Shown one piece after another: positions 19,238 through 30,828 of a stretch of DNA of 64,000 bases. Source of the DNA: Melastoma dodecandrum (taxonomy: Eukaryota > Streptophyta > Magnoliopsida > Myrtales > Melastomataceae); the NCBI GenBank assembly GCA_029817715.1, contig JARUPY010000158.1, positions 1 through 64,000 of the forward strand. The letters run 5' to 3'. A model generated the notes under the pieces. It searched no databases. It saw nothing but the letters and a program-made list of their open reading frames with translations, and was not told where the DNA came from. Numbering within the stretch: position 1 is the first letter of the stretch; every line of letters begins with the position of its first letter. The translations under genes were made by a program, and so were the position numbers.

Positions 19238-19875
19238 AAGAAGGTTATGAATATTGATTGAGTGGAGGAAAATAAAGGGAGAGAAAAGGATTAAAGTGCT
19301 TTCGGTGCGAAACTTTGTCTTCTTTTTTAGAGAGACTTCCTCCCCGAAATTTCCCGAGGGCACGCCCACGGGACTTTCACCCGTGAAAAAATAGCATCGT
19401 TTCACGCCCAATGATCAATACGTAGAACGCCCCAAAATTCGAGGACTAAACGGCGAGTCTCGGATTTTCCTACTAAACTCGAGCTATTGTGCTGGACATG
19501 AAAAAGTACGAGGATCACTTGTTTCAGCTAATCCGATAGGCTAAAAAATGTGTGCATATTTGTTCGTGATTTTGTTAAAGTCTGATATGAAAAGATTTGG
19601 TTAAAGAAGGCCCTCTCCACGTCGTCTCCTTTTTTCACGTAGGATCTCATATAAAGAGACCATGTAGTCCTTTGTTATGTCTAAATCGGCCTCCTTCATC
19701 ACGTCGTCTCAAAAAGACCGGTAAAAATTTCAGAGTCAAACGTTGACAAAGTCAAATCCGACGTGAACACGAAAATGTAATATTCTCAAAGTCAAACGAT
19801 GTTACTAACGGGATAATATTGGTACTACGGGGTCGATTACACGTGATTATGTCACGCGAGAAAGGGGACGCCCTG
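19238..19875. repeat. Second inverted block, copy A
   Basis: It matches 42453-43088 in reverse complement almost throughout, for example CACGGGACTTTCACCCGTG at about 19368-19386. In copy B the block runs up to about 20 bp before the TNL start; here the same end faces the BAHD gene, about 0.8 kb upstream of it. Confidence 0.85.
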
Positions 19876-22590
19876 ATGTGAGGAAAATGATGAGGGAAAA
19901 GACATCAGATTTAGGGAGAGGCAACCTGCCTTATCTTCCTCACCTTTTCCCTGATGTGAGACGATTTCCATCATCTCCGAGAGGGAGGCAACGCGTTTGG
20001 ATGGGCAGACTACCTCGCGGAGGGGAAAAAGAGCGGGTGCCAGTTGAGAGCAACTATGTTATACACAATCTTATTTAGTCAGATCAAGACATAAAGAATA
20101 AAGTCACACCAAACAGTATACCAATTAAACAGATGGTAGACATTCAACCAACCTGCACACAATGAAGCGTGCGGACCATAATGAAACGACCTACAAAATT
20201 TTCAATATTCATCAGGAGAGTTAACCGTCGTTTGACGGTGAATCAGCGGAAGTAACAAATCTATACCTCCACCGTGGCATCCTCTACCGTATCATTTCGT
20301 AATTTCTACGCCACATGTCCTCCGTTCCATCTTTCCTCTGCAACACTAAAAAAATAATACCCCATTTAGGGTCAGCGATAATTCGCCGAGTACGCCTTAC
20401 CCATGCACATGCGAAAACATGAGACTACTAATCACATCCTAACGTGCATTTCTGAAAACCCTTTATGCATCATGCGAATTAAACAGCAAGAAGCATGAGT
20501 CCTCGATAAATATAGATAATATCATTTCACGACAGTTCCTTATAAGTAATTGAGACCATAAGCAGTAAATAAACAGTAAATATATATGCGACTCCCATGA
20601 ATCAAACGTCCTCATCTCATATCAACCCTTCACAAGGTGTCAGGACCACTGTAGTGCGTCCTCACCCACTCCTCCGGGAATGCCCGGATTACGGCAGCAG
20701 GCACGACCGCGAGTGGTCGTCGCCTCCCCGTACTCGTCCGACACAGAGTCGGGTAACACATCTCATAAAGTATCCCACATTCATCCATTTTCCCACATCA
20801 CTCGAGATACCGAAGCAATTCCCCTGTAAGACCGAAAGTCTTTCTTTCCCTGACAATCTACTCGAGGTACAGGAGCAAATCTCCTATAAGACCCCAAGGT
20901 TTTCTCATATTTGTGTACTCGGGGTACGAGGGCAATTCTTCGGTAAGACCCCTAGGCATTCCTTTTTCTCATACATACCTCGGCCAGGCGTCTGTATACG
21001 TTCTCAACAAATCCGAGAACGATCATTGCATTATTCCATCATCTGCAGAAGTTCCCCCTCAATGAAGGAATTACAATCGCCAATTAATTGAGCTATTTCA
21101 AAAACAACAGTGTCGTTCACACCACCATGAGACGCAAGATTTGGTTACTCTACGTACCTCGTTTTTAACTCGAATTGCGCAATCTGCATCACTCAAAGGC
21201 AACTCACCCAAGTCCCGTTTCACAGACACTCGCGACCAAACTGAATTATAAACCGACCTAACCGATTTCCTCCCCCGACGACATCTACCTCCCAACCGTA
21301 TTTCGCGAGCAAGCTCACCAGAACTGAACAGAAGGGAGAAGGGATGGAAGGGACAGGTTCCGCTCGCAACGTCGCGCGAACCTGAAGTCGAATCGGAGAC
21401 CGGCTAGATCCAGGTCCCGATTCACAAAAACAGCATTCTGGACGGCTTACTCTGATCTTCCATAGCGAGTAAGACGAGCAATCGTTATAGCTCAAGGGAT
21501 ATACAGGCTCACGGCTTGACATAAACCCTGCAATCCCACCGTGTTACACACTCGCAACAGTAGGCAGAACACGGGCGGTCCATGTGCAGAGCACGCAGTC
21601 ACGCCGCAACGAGACAACGCCATTCGGCGCAGGGGCGCGCACCCAGACCCCCACGATCACGAACTAATCCGTAACCTTGGGATTACCGTACGCACCTATG
21701 CATCGACGGACACACGCACTCAGGCATCGGCGGGAACTGCCGTAGCTAGACTCACGAGCAATCAACGCAATCACCACGACAGACCCACCCTTTCTCAGAC
21801 CAGAACTCACCGGATGTTAGGCACCAAATTGCCTCACAGCTCACAAGCCGATCGGGACTCCAAGACTCGGACAGGACGACCACCGACCTACCCGTTCCTC
21901 CCCTAACGATCCTACCCCAAGCATTACGCAAAAACAACACCAGTAACGATCGAAGAGGGGAGGGGGTGAGACATACTTTCGTTCCGGGGTCCGAGCGGCT
22001 CGAGACGCGATTGCAACCGTTCCTAACCGGCACCCGCTCTTCTTCCCCTCCGCGAGGTAGTCTGCCCCTCCAAACGCGTTGCCTCCCTCTCGGAGATGAT
22101 GGAAATCCTCTGACATCAGGGAAAAGGTAAGGAAGATAAGGCAGTTTGCCTCTCCCTAAATCTGATGTCTTTTCCCTCGTCATTTTCCCTAACGAAGCTT
22201 GCTTTGAGAAGCTTATTAAAATCCAAGGCCCAGATTCATTTCAATCGGGTATTCAACTTATGACTAAATGGTGAAGATTTAGGGGTCAAGGGTCAAATTT
22301 TCCACAATTATACGTTGCAAGTATTATCATTATAAGTAGGCATTACGAAATCTAACTTTTAGTTCACATGTCAAAATCCTTGACGTAAGTGAACAAAATC
22401 ATTACCAAAATCCGATTACGTTAGTTCAGGGCGTCCCCTTTTCCGCGTGACGTAGTCACATATAATCGACCCGTAGTATCAATATTACCCCGCTAGTAAC
22501 ATCGTTTGACTTCGAGAATATTACATTCTCGTGTCCACGTCGGATTTGACTTAGTCAAAGTTTGACTCACCCTAAAATTTTTATGGATCC
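19705..22590. mobile_element. Foldback-like element with long inverted ends
   Basis: The left end (19705-20045) and right end (22025-22590) are inverted copies. A shared inner part of about 170 bp includes GGGAAAAGACATCAGATTTA and GGAGGCAACGCGTTTGGATG. The right end has about 290 bp extra (22195-22450) that the left end lacks. The roughly 2-kb centre has no recognisable transposase or other gene. A further copy of the right-end sequence is found at 41464-42610. It could be a non-autonomous DNA transposon or a product of repeated inversion; no target duplication was identified. Confidence 0.55.
20800..20965. repeat. Three imperfect tandem units of about 60-65 bp
   Basis: Each unit contains a CTCGAGATACCGAAGCAATT-like start and TAAGACC about 12 bp later (near 20812, 20860 and 20920). 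They lie in the centre of the foldback-like element and have no obvious coding meaning. Confidence 0.6.
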
Positions 22591-22599
22591 TTTTGAATA

Positions 22600-24025
22600 G
22601 GTAGTCCCGATAAGCGCACCAGCACCAGAAAAGACACCCGTACCAATAAGAACAGAAGTCAGATTTACAGTCAACAGCTGTGCCCAGGAGGCTCACAGGA
22701 TGACAACTCCTACAGCAATACCTCCGGCAATTATGATGATGGGTAAATCAGATTTGAATTTCCCTCCACAGACTGACCAGACTATTGATAATGTTCGCTA
22801 TTGTGCAAAGATACCTATTCCCACAGATGTTGACAAGAATGGGAATCCTTTGCGAAACAGCGTTGCAGAAACTGTTCTTAATTGGCAGAGCCGTAATGCC
22901 TTCTACTGATATTTTGGACTTTGGAAGAAGTTTTGTACCACCTGTACAGGTACAGGAAACAATGCATCCTATATTTGGTAAAATTGGAAAGAAAGATCCA
23001 GCCGAACTAAGAAACATTGTTCGGGACCAACAAAAGAAACATAGGAAGCGTGAGGATATTCGGGAAGGAAAGAAGAAGGTAGAAAGCTCCAGACCTTCAA
23101 CCCGACAAAAGTCTTCCAGATCCTCCAGTCCAGAATCGGATTCAGGTCAATTTCCTCACACTCAACAATTGATGATTAAGAAGGATCATCTAAAGGTACA
23201 TCCCAGAGTGGCAACTCCAAAGTGGGTAACTACTTCAATCCCTACTCCATTAGATACGCCTTTAGAAAACTATACTGATTCAGATGGATATAAGGATGAT
23301 TGTCCTGTTAGTAGTTACTTTGATAAGTCACCACAGTTCTTGCCACCACAGATTTTAATGGCAGCAGGTCAGGACGAAACAGATGAGTCTTCAAATCAAT
23401 CTTCGGACCAGTCTTCAGACGAGTCGTCAGACCAGTCGTCAGACCAGTCTTCCGACCAGACTTTATCTGAAACATGCCCTAGTCCAGAAGCCACAGAGGA
23501 AACATCCGGGGATTCTACAAAACAAGCAGAACAGGTACCCTAGATTTTTATGGCTGACAGGGATGACCATGATGCACAATCCTCTGAAGAACCCAATGAA
23601 AGGCACCAACCAGTTGCCAGAAACAGTGAAGGGATCAACAATATCAAGTTCACATTTGATGACATCCCTTACGAAAAATGGCCACAACGCATACAGGATT
23701 TTTATGCATGGTGCTTACATAAGAGATTGACAGTTTTCAATAATAGTGATATCCTTGCAGATATGACCTCCAGATTCACAGGAACCCTCTTGGTTTGGTG
23801 GACGTTGTTCTCCGAACAAACTCAGGTACAAATGATGAGTGTTCCTCTGCAGGAGTTCATGCACAATCTTTAGACCCATTTCATTGGAAGTCATAACAAC
23901 ATCTTGGAAGAGAAAAGAATGGAGTTCTTCCAACGAAAGTGTTGTTCCTATAAGGTCAGAGATCTAAACAAACACTACCAAAGGCTATTACATTTGTTTA
24001 TCCATCTAGGAGGTGATGTCCCTTG
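22600..24025 (+). pseudogene. Endogenous caulimovirid relic: capsid-like part
   Basis: Plus-strand pieces in several frames read as one degraded polyprotein. The first (to about 22909) contains KSDLNFPP. After a frame change near 22890, a long basic and Ser-rich part follows, with an SSDQ/SSDE repeat encoded near 23385-23465. A third piece (23550-23873) has FTFDDIPYEKWPQRIQDFYAW, cut by a stop at 23871. The same frame then continues to about 24025 with EFFQRKCCSYKVRDLNKHY, which resembles the core of caulimovirid coat proteins. No zinc knuckle, protease, RT or RNase H follows. The assignment rests on general resemblance and on the nearby movement-protein relic. At least two frame changes and two stops make it non-functional. 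Confidence 0.6.
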
Positions 24026-25274
24026 ATTTGAAATTAATTAATGATTTGTGTGGTCTGATGATGTATGTCTTTTCTTATCTATTTTCTATAATTTCATCGA
24101 TAAGTTCTTCGTTTCCATGTGGCCGCTTTGTTACAAGTCCCCTGAATTTTGTTGTAGTTCGTACCTACATTCATCTATTAAGTGATTGTTAAGTTCATTG
24201 TCATAGCAGAAAACTTCTTTCGCGGAATTACTTGAGGTAACTGGAGGTGAGGATAGTCCAGTCAAATTTTTTTAGCATCTTTGGCAATGAAACGTCTACC
24301 AGGATGAGATATTCAGCTACGATGAAGTATTTAAATTGAAAAAAAACGTGGATAAACCAGAATAGAACTTCCTCCCCTTTGTTTAATCATTTTCACTGTT
24401 GATCTGACACTTTTATTCCTATTGCTGACATGTTTGCATTCAGTTTCAGCTTGCTGGCCATTTTAGTGTTTAAACTGTCCAAATATATTGTTTATGTGAT
24501 AAATTTACACAAACACAGAAACAACAAGAAAACAACGGAAGACTGGATCGGTTACGCGAGTTTACAGTTACCGAGAAAGACAAGATAAAAGAAAACGTAC
24601 CCGTATTCGCCATGTCGTAAATCTTAAGGGAGAAACCCAAGCGGCACATATATTCTTCCCCTTTTCCTTCATGTACAACTGCCTCTTAGTTAAATTGAAG
24701 GACAGAGGAAGGGACCTATTCGAAGTATACTGTAGCCTATGTCCTATACATCAATGGACTCATAGGTTATAAAATAGCCTACACCCAGCCGTAAACCACA
24801 TTAAACAAACGAAATGCGCATATCCCATCAACTTTAGTGGTCACGGTATTTTAGTTGGATTTTATGCATTGTCTTATACCACCTCCTGTTTTATAAAATA
24901 TATCTTAATAAAATAAAATAAAAGGTAATATAAAATTATACAATTAGTGGCGGCCAAAGTTAGAAAAATTCCATCAGTGTAATCTTGCTTGCCTAACCTA
25001 CGACTTTACTGATTGATCTGACTTGATGTTGCTGCTAGTTGTTTTACTTTTGATGGATACAATTAGGCGGAAGCGGCTAACGTCCCGTTGAAGGGACGTT
25101 ATCGTGAATGTACAAATTTTTCTCCAATATTCTTACAATTATAAAAAAATTGCACTTTTTTGGTAATGTACTAATAAAACATTGTTCAAAAGTTTTACAT
25201 CGTAAAAAAAATTGAACAATATTTTACGTTGTAAAATATAGAAATTTTAACGTTGTTTTTTATCTTACATTTCC
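24026..25274. other. Non-coding stretch between the two viral-like relics
   Basis: AT-rich and without a credible frame. Because a primer-binding site follows at 25275, it could be the intergenic region of the integrated caulimovirid, but no promoter or polyadenylation signal could be fixed with confidence. Confidence 0.45.
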
Positions 25275-25287
25275 TGGTATCAGAGCC
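25275..25287 (+). other. Primer-binding site, tRNA-iMet type
   Basis: TGGTATCAGAGCC is the 13-nt complement of the 3' end of initiator tRNA-Met, used by caulimovirids and by many Copia elements. Here it precedes a movement-protein-like frame by only a few dozen bases, as expected for a caulimovirid. Confidence 0.75.
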
Positions 25288-25313
25288 CATAGTCTTTTTG
25301 TTTTACCCGCGGT

Positions 25314-26845
25314 GTGCTAAACTTATTTCCCTACTTCTTTTCAAGGGAGAGAGAGATAGACTACGAACCCTACCTGGAGAAGCACCTCGCCTTAACACCC
25401 ATGGATAGTCCTAGCCCTACAGTGATGACCGCTCCCATCACACTAGATACTAGCCCTTCATTTCGTAAATCCACCTCCGACAGATTAGATGGCTTGTATG
25501 AGATTTCTCACCAAGACATCTCAGATAATAACCAGATTTCCAACACCACCATCCCACTTCTCAACCCATACACAGCCTTTAGTAAGCCGTCTTCCAGCCC
25601 CATTAGAAGGATAAGGTCTCTTATCCGACAACCAAGTTCACAAGTTCTTGAGTACATCCAGGCTAGTAAGTTCAATCAGCATCCGATTTGGGCCACACAT
25701 AGAGAACAGTTTGTGTCCCTCCAACTGCCAACAGACTTTCCAAGACAATGGTCCCAGAAGGGATATACACATCTTCATTTTGGTGCGATCAGATTAGCAC
25801 TAACTTATCATGGCAGGAAAGGATTGCCTGTTACAGCCAGGATGGCCCTATTGGACTCCAGATTTGTGGAATATCAGCATGCGTGCATTGGAACCATTGA
25901 GACAACCCTGAATGCAGGAACTATTTTTGTTATTCTTTATCCTAACTTCTGCATGTCTCTACAGGATCCAAAGATCTTGACAGCATTACAGTTCATATCC
26001 AGATAGCTAGTCCCCAGCAAGATCCGAACTCAATTGAGGCTACACTTCATTATCAGATGTCATATAGAGTGCAAAACCATGCACTAGATCTTAAAGTGCC
26101 TGATGATGCTAATGATGCTTTGTTGATTTATGCTGACTACCACCATCCACAGGCTCCCATGTGTTTACATGTCCCGAGACAGATCACAAGAAGTGAACTT
26201 CTCAAGTTATTGCCGGAAAGATAGATCACAAATTACGAGCAAGCACAACAGCATGTCAAACCAATCCAGTCCTCTGAGTTAAAGTTTATCAGAGAAAAGG
26301 ACGGATCAGTAACTATCAAGTTTGACAGATCTCATGAGAAGGATGCACCCACACCATCCATATTCCCAACCATGTTCATAGTCCAGCCTGTTCCTAAGCG
26401 TAAGAAGCCAGACTTCTTAAATTCCATAATCCACTCTTTTGATGGACAGGGACAAGCATGTTACCACTTCAGAGATCCTCACACGGATCACTGCTTTTGG
26501 GATATATGCGATTCTTCTATTTGTGGTTGCAAGGATGACTACTTCAATGGTGAATACCTCTACAGTGACAATGAGGATGAAGTTCCATCATCCCGCAGAA
26601 ACAGAAAGAACAGATCAGGTAACAGAAATCTTCCTGATTCTGACTCTGACAGTGATGATGATGATTTGCCAGATGACAGAGATGATAAGCCAGATAGCGC
26701 TCCAGAAATTGCGATCTCTACACGCCAAGAGAATTATGGCGATTGGCAATTCCTGATGGACATGGCTAAAAGGCAGAAGCCTAAGAAGCAACCATCCAAG
26801 GTACTACCATGTTATAAGAATGTTTTGAAATGGCAAAAGATTTGA
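25314..26845 (+). pseudogene. Endogenous caulimovirid relic: movement-protein-like part
   Basis: The first open piece (25314-26006, 230 codons; a better start may be the ATG at about 25401) carries motifs of the 30K movement-protein superfamily. These include the stretch ALLDSRFVEYQHACIGTIET and YPNFCMSLQD. The frame shifts near 25970 and a TAG at about 26225 interrupts the next piece. A last piece (26372-26845) is Asp/Ser-rich at its end (SDSDSDDDDLPDD) after a Cys/His-containing segment. Such proteins help viruses move between plant cells; this copy cannot make one. No pol sequence lies downstream. Confidence 0.75.
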
Positions 26846-27101
26846 TACTTATGAAAGTTAATCTCGAATTACTTTTATTTACATGATTTACTGTCCAGAA
26901 TTTCCTGTAATGCATTATGGAGTGATTTCTACGGTCAAAGTTGTTCAAAGCAAATCGGTATTGCAAGAACCAAAGTTTCGGATTCAATCATGCGTGCATT
27001 CTTAGTTTGATTCGACATAAGAAAATATCACACAGTCTTTGTATGAGAAACACATCAAATTTGTGTCTCATTTCAGATCCCATAAGGTGCAACAAAACAG
27101 A
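26846..27101. other. Flank left of the Mutator-like element
   Basis: I see no clear coding sequence. It ends with the target duplication of the Mutator-like element (27092-27101) and may be the tail of the viral relic. Confidence 0.5.
27092..27101. repeat. Target duplication, left copy (ACAAAACAGA)
   Basis: It is identical to 33459-33468 on the other side of the MULE. If the inverted repeat is taken to start one base earlier, the duplication is 9 bp. Confidence 0.88.
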
Positions 27102-27211
27102 GAGGTTTGTACGGATGAACAGTTAGTTTTCAAAAAAATTCGCGAAAAACGGCCGAAGTTTCATAAATTATGCAAAACCAGTCGAGGGGGCGCGTAATGA
27201 ATAACAAAGAT

Positions 27212-27500
27212 GGCGGGTTTTGAGAACCCGCCCTCCATGTAGAATGGAAGGGGGCGGGTTTAGCGAGATGAGTATCCCGCATTAAGGCGCGTTTTGAGAA
27301 CCCATCCTCCCATGAAGACGGGTTCCCAAAACACGCCTCCCGGACACTTGGGTTTTTTTCCCAACGCATGGGGCCCCTTCTTTATTTCCATAAGGGGGGG
27401 TTCCGAAAACCCGCCCCTTTCCTATGCCCACCAGGGGCGGGTTTCCAAAACCCGCCCCTCCCCTAGTTTAACAGGGGGCAGGTTGGGGTGGGTTGTGGAA
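27212..27500. repeat. Cluster of GC-rich short palindromes, left subterminal
   Basis: Repeated units such as GGCGGGTTTTGAGAACCCGC and GGGGCGGGTTTCCAAAACCC pair with themselves. At least four lie within 290 bp just inside the left inverted repeat. Confidence 0.8.
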
Positions 27501-27789
27501 ACCTGCCACCCCCCGACTAAAGCTATCATGAAATCCTTCCCCTCTCCAGGCCAGCAAACACCAAACCCTAAACACCCAGCCTCCGACCGCCCCTGCTCCC
27601 TCCGATCGCGTCCGCCGCCTCCGTCGCCGTCCTTTCCCTCCCTAATTTCTCCCTCCGTCGCCGTCCTTTCCCTCTCCGTCGGTCCGTCCCATTTGCGAAC
27701 TCGCCGTCCGTCCGTCCGCCCCTCTAGTCCCAGCACCCGACACCTTCCCACTCCGTCCGTCCGTCATTGTAAGCGTTTATTGCCGTTAA

Positions 27790-28010
27790 ATTAGGTTTAG
27801 TTGATTTTAGGGTGATTTAGGGTTAGTTTATTTTAGGATACTTGAATTTAGGTGTATTTTTATTTAGGTTTAATTTAGGGTTAGTTGAATTTAGGGTTAG
27901 TTGATTTTAGGGTAATTTAGGGTCAGTTGATTTTAGGGTTAATTGAATTTAGGGTTAGTTGATTTTAGGGTTAATTGAAATTAGGCGTAATTGTATTTAG
28001 GTTAATTGAA
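27790..28010 (+). repeat. Telomere-like TTTAGGG repeats in the MULE leader
   Basis: About eleven TTTAGGG motifs alternate with TTGAT or TTGAAT spacers, for example GATTTTAGGGTTAATTGAAT. TTTAGGG is the usual plant telomere unit, but the array is irregular and lies just upstream of the transposase start. Confidence 0.8.
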
Positions 28011-28115
28011 TTTCTACAGACTTTGATTAATGGTACGTTTTTTAAATAATTGTAGGTATTTGAAAGTCGAAAGAAGCTGCTATTCTCTATATCGTAAGTA
28101 TTATCTTACGTTTCA

Positions 28116-30750
28116 ATGTCGCACGTGCATTTACTGTTGTATGGAAATGGGAAGGTTATTCATAGTAGTGAAGGAGTTGATTATGATAGGGGTCCGCTAA
28201 AACGTTTAAAGGTACCGGGCAAAATCAATTATGTGCAATTGAAAAGGGTTATCACTAATGCAATGAGATTAAACGAAGGAAGTAGGTTGAAAATATGTCA
28301 TAGATATCCCGTTCCTTCGTATACCGTGTTTGGCATTGAGTTTGTGTTAGTATCTACTGGTGATGATGAGGATGTGAGATTGTTGTGCGAATTTGCTATG
28401 TGCAATTTCGATCGCATTCAAGAAATATATGTTACATCAATTTCTGCTCATTATGACAATGAAGAGAGGGCAGGAAGTTCAAGAAGTATGCATGGTGGTA
28501 ATGTGGGGAATGAGATCGTAGGAGTAAATATGAATGAGGGGAGCTTTAATGTTGTAAATAGGAATGTGGGTAAAAATAGTCGTCGGTTGTCTCCGGTAAT
28601 CAAAGGAGGTAGCCGTTATGATGGTACTGATGGGGATGGTGATAATGAGGAGGAAGGTGATAATGAGGAGGATGGTGATAACGATGGGGAGGATGATAAC
28701 GATGGGGATCCGTTTGAATGTTTGGAACGTGACATAGGTGATCAAGGAGAGATAGACGAAATGATGTATCGGCAATATGAGAATGATATCCTTGAGTCTA
28801 TAATGAATTCTGATAATGACGTCGATACTGATGAGGAAATGTTTCACGGAGTTGATTTGGGAAACGATGAAGAAGGTATGAATGTAAGTTCTAATGAGGC
28901 TGGTCCGTCTAGAAAGAAATTGGAGAAACCTCTACCTTTCTATCTTGATAGTGGTGATACTGGGAAGGTGATTGTGGAGTAGGACGATGATGTTAGGATT
29001 ATGGACGATCTTGAATATGGTTGAATTTCGTAAAGGGATGAGGTTCAAAAATAAGAAAGAACTCATTAAGACAGTGAACACATTCTGCATCAAGAACCAT
29101 TACAATTACGATATCGTCCAGACAGATAAGATTAGGTGGGCCGTGATTTCTTATGAGAGTGGGGGTGGTTGCAAGCGGAGATTACGCGGGAGGCAACGTT
29201 CTGGTGATCATGAGTTTGAAATAACAATTGTCGGTGAGCCACAAACATGTTTAAATGTAGTGCTTACTCAAGATCATCATCAGATTATGGCTCCATACTT
29301 TCATACTTTTGTTAAAGAATCTCCTCAAGCAAAAGTATCGTTCCTACAGAATGTAATAAAGGAGAGATTCGGGTACGAAGTTAGTAGGAAACGTGTATGG
29401 GATGCGAAGAGGAAGGAAATTTCACTTGAATACGGTGATTGGGATGAATCCTATAATGAGTTGCCACATCTTTTTAATGCAATTAGAATTGCCAATCCCG
29501 GAACAGTCGTTGATTGGGGTGAATGTTGTAATGTTGGAGAAGTGGAGGAATTTTACTTTTAGAAAATGTTTTGGGCGTTCGGTCAGTGTATTCAAGCATT
29601 TAAGCATTGTCGGCCGGTGGTAAGCATAGATGGCACATTTCTATATGGTAAGTACAAGCATAAATTGTTAATTGCATGTTCAATGGACGGAGAGAACCAT
29701 ATTGTGCCGCTTGCTTTTGCTTTGGTTGATAAAGAAAGCTAGGACTCATGAAGTTGGTTCTTAAGATGTCTGAAAGGGTATGTTGTCAGTGGTAGAACTG
29801 GAGGTGTATGTTTAATTTCCGATAGACATTTCGGCATTCAAGCCGCCGTGAATGATCCTGAGGTTGGTTGGACTCCTCCATTTGCGCATTGGCGATTTTG
29901 TCTTAGACATGTTGCAAGCAATTTCAATGCTAGGTATAAAAATGTAGAATGTAAGAGGAAGTTGGTAGCAACAGGGAGGAAATCAATGACTTTGAAGTAC
30001 CACAACATGATGAGAAGCTTGTTTCAAACAATGCCATAAGCTGCCGAATTTTTCGCAGAGATGAGAGTATAGCAGTGGACTTTGAGCGGAGATGGATTTT
30101 ATAGATATGGTCTTATGACTACGAATTTGAGCGAGAGTTACAACTCCGTTATCACAGGTGCAAGAAATCTTCCGGTATCTGCTCTGGTCAGAAAAGTTTG
30201 GTATAATTGCGTTTCATATTGGATAGCCCCACGAGACGATGCAGACTCTGCGTTGCAAATTGGCGAATGTTTCACTAACGTTTGTCAAACAAGGTTATGC
30301 AAAGCCATGGAGAAAGCCAAACATACGAAGTCGTTCTTCTCGATCGACAAGAGGGTAGATTTGACGTGAAGACTAAAGGAAAACATCGTGTCAAATATGT
30401 ATTTCTCCAAAATCGGAGATGCAGCTGTAAGAAGTGGCAAATATTTCGCAGACCTTGGCATGTTTTGCATTCTTGCATATTGATCATACGGCTGTCATCA
30501 GTCAATTCTACTCATTCGAGTGTCAGAAGGCCGTATAGGCTTCTCGGTGGCAATCTTTTGATTGCAAAGAAGACTGGACGGAATATTGTTTTCCCCTGAC
30601 CCGACAAGAGTCAGACCACGTGGGCGTCCAAGGTCATCCCGTATACATAATGAAATGGATATTAGGGTTTGATCTCGGAATAGTAGTTGCGGATTATGTA
30701 AAAAGGAATATCATAACCGACGTAGTTGTCCTAATCATAATATTTGTAAG
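28116..30750 (+). pseudogene. Mutator-like (MURA-type) transposase, decayed
   Basis: An N-terminal open piece (28116-28982, 288 codons) begins MSHVHLLLYGNGK and ends in an acidic Asp/Glu/Gly-rich stretch. The next piece (28972-29562) has the conserved MULE region FRKGMRFKNKKELIKTVNTF. The catalytic core follows with stops in between: SIDGTFLYGKYK (first Asp, about 29625), LISDRHFGIQAAV (second Asp, about 29820), HWRFCLRHVASNF, and NLSESYN (about 30125). A SWIM-like zinc finger (RRCSCKKWQIF, about 30415) has lost part of its second Cys/His pair. At 30600-30750 another frame gives an AT-hook-like RPRGRPRSS and a CCHC knuckle, CGLCKKEYHNRRSC. At least two frame changes and several stops (near 28980, 29560, 29740 and 30037) make it inactive. 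Confidence 0.9.
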
Positions 30751-30828
30751 TTCTTATTCAATGTTTTTAAATGCTATTACTGTTATATTCTTCTGTTGTC
30801 CAAATCTTCTTAAGTTGTCTTATAGGAA

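Noticed and set aside
27790..28010. Real telomere end
   Set aside because: Units are irregular, spaced by other bases and enclosed within a complete MULE with both inverted repeats.
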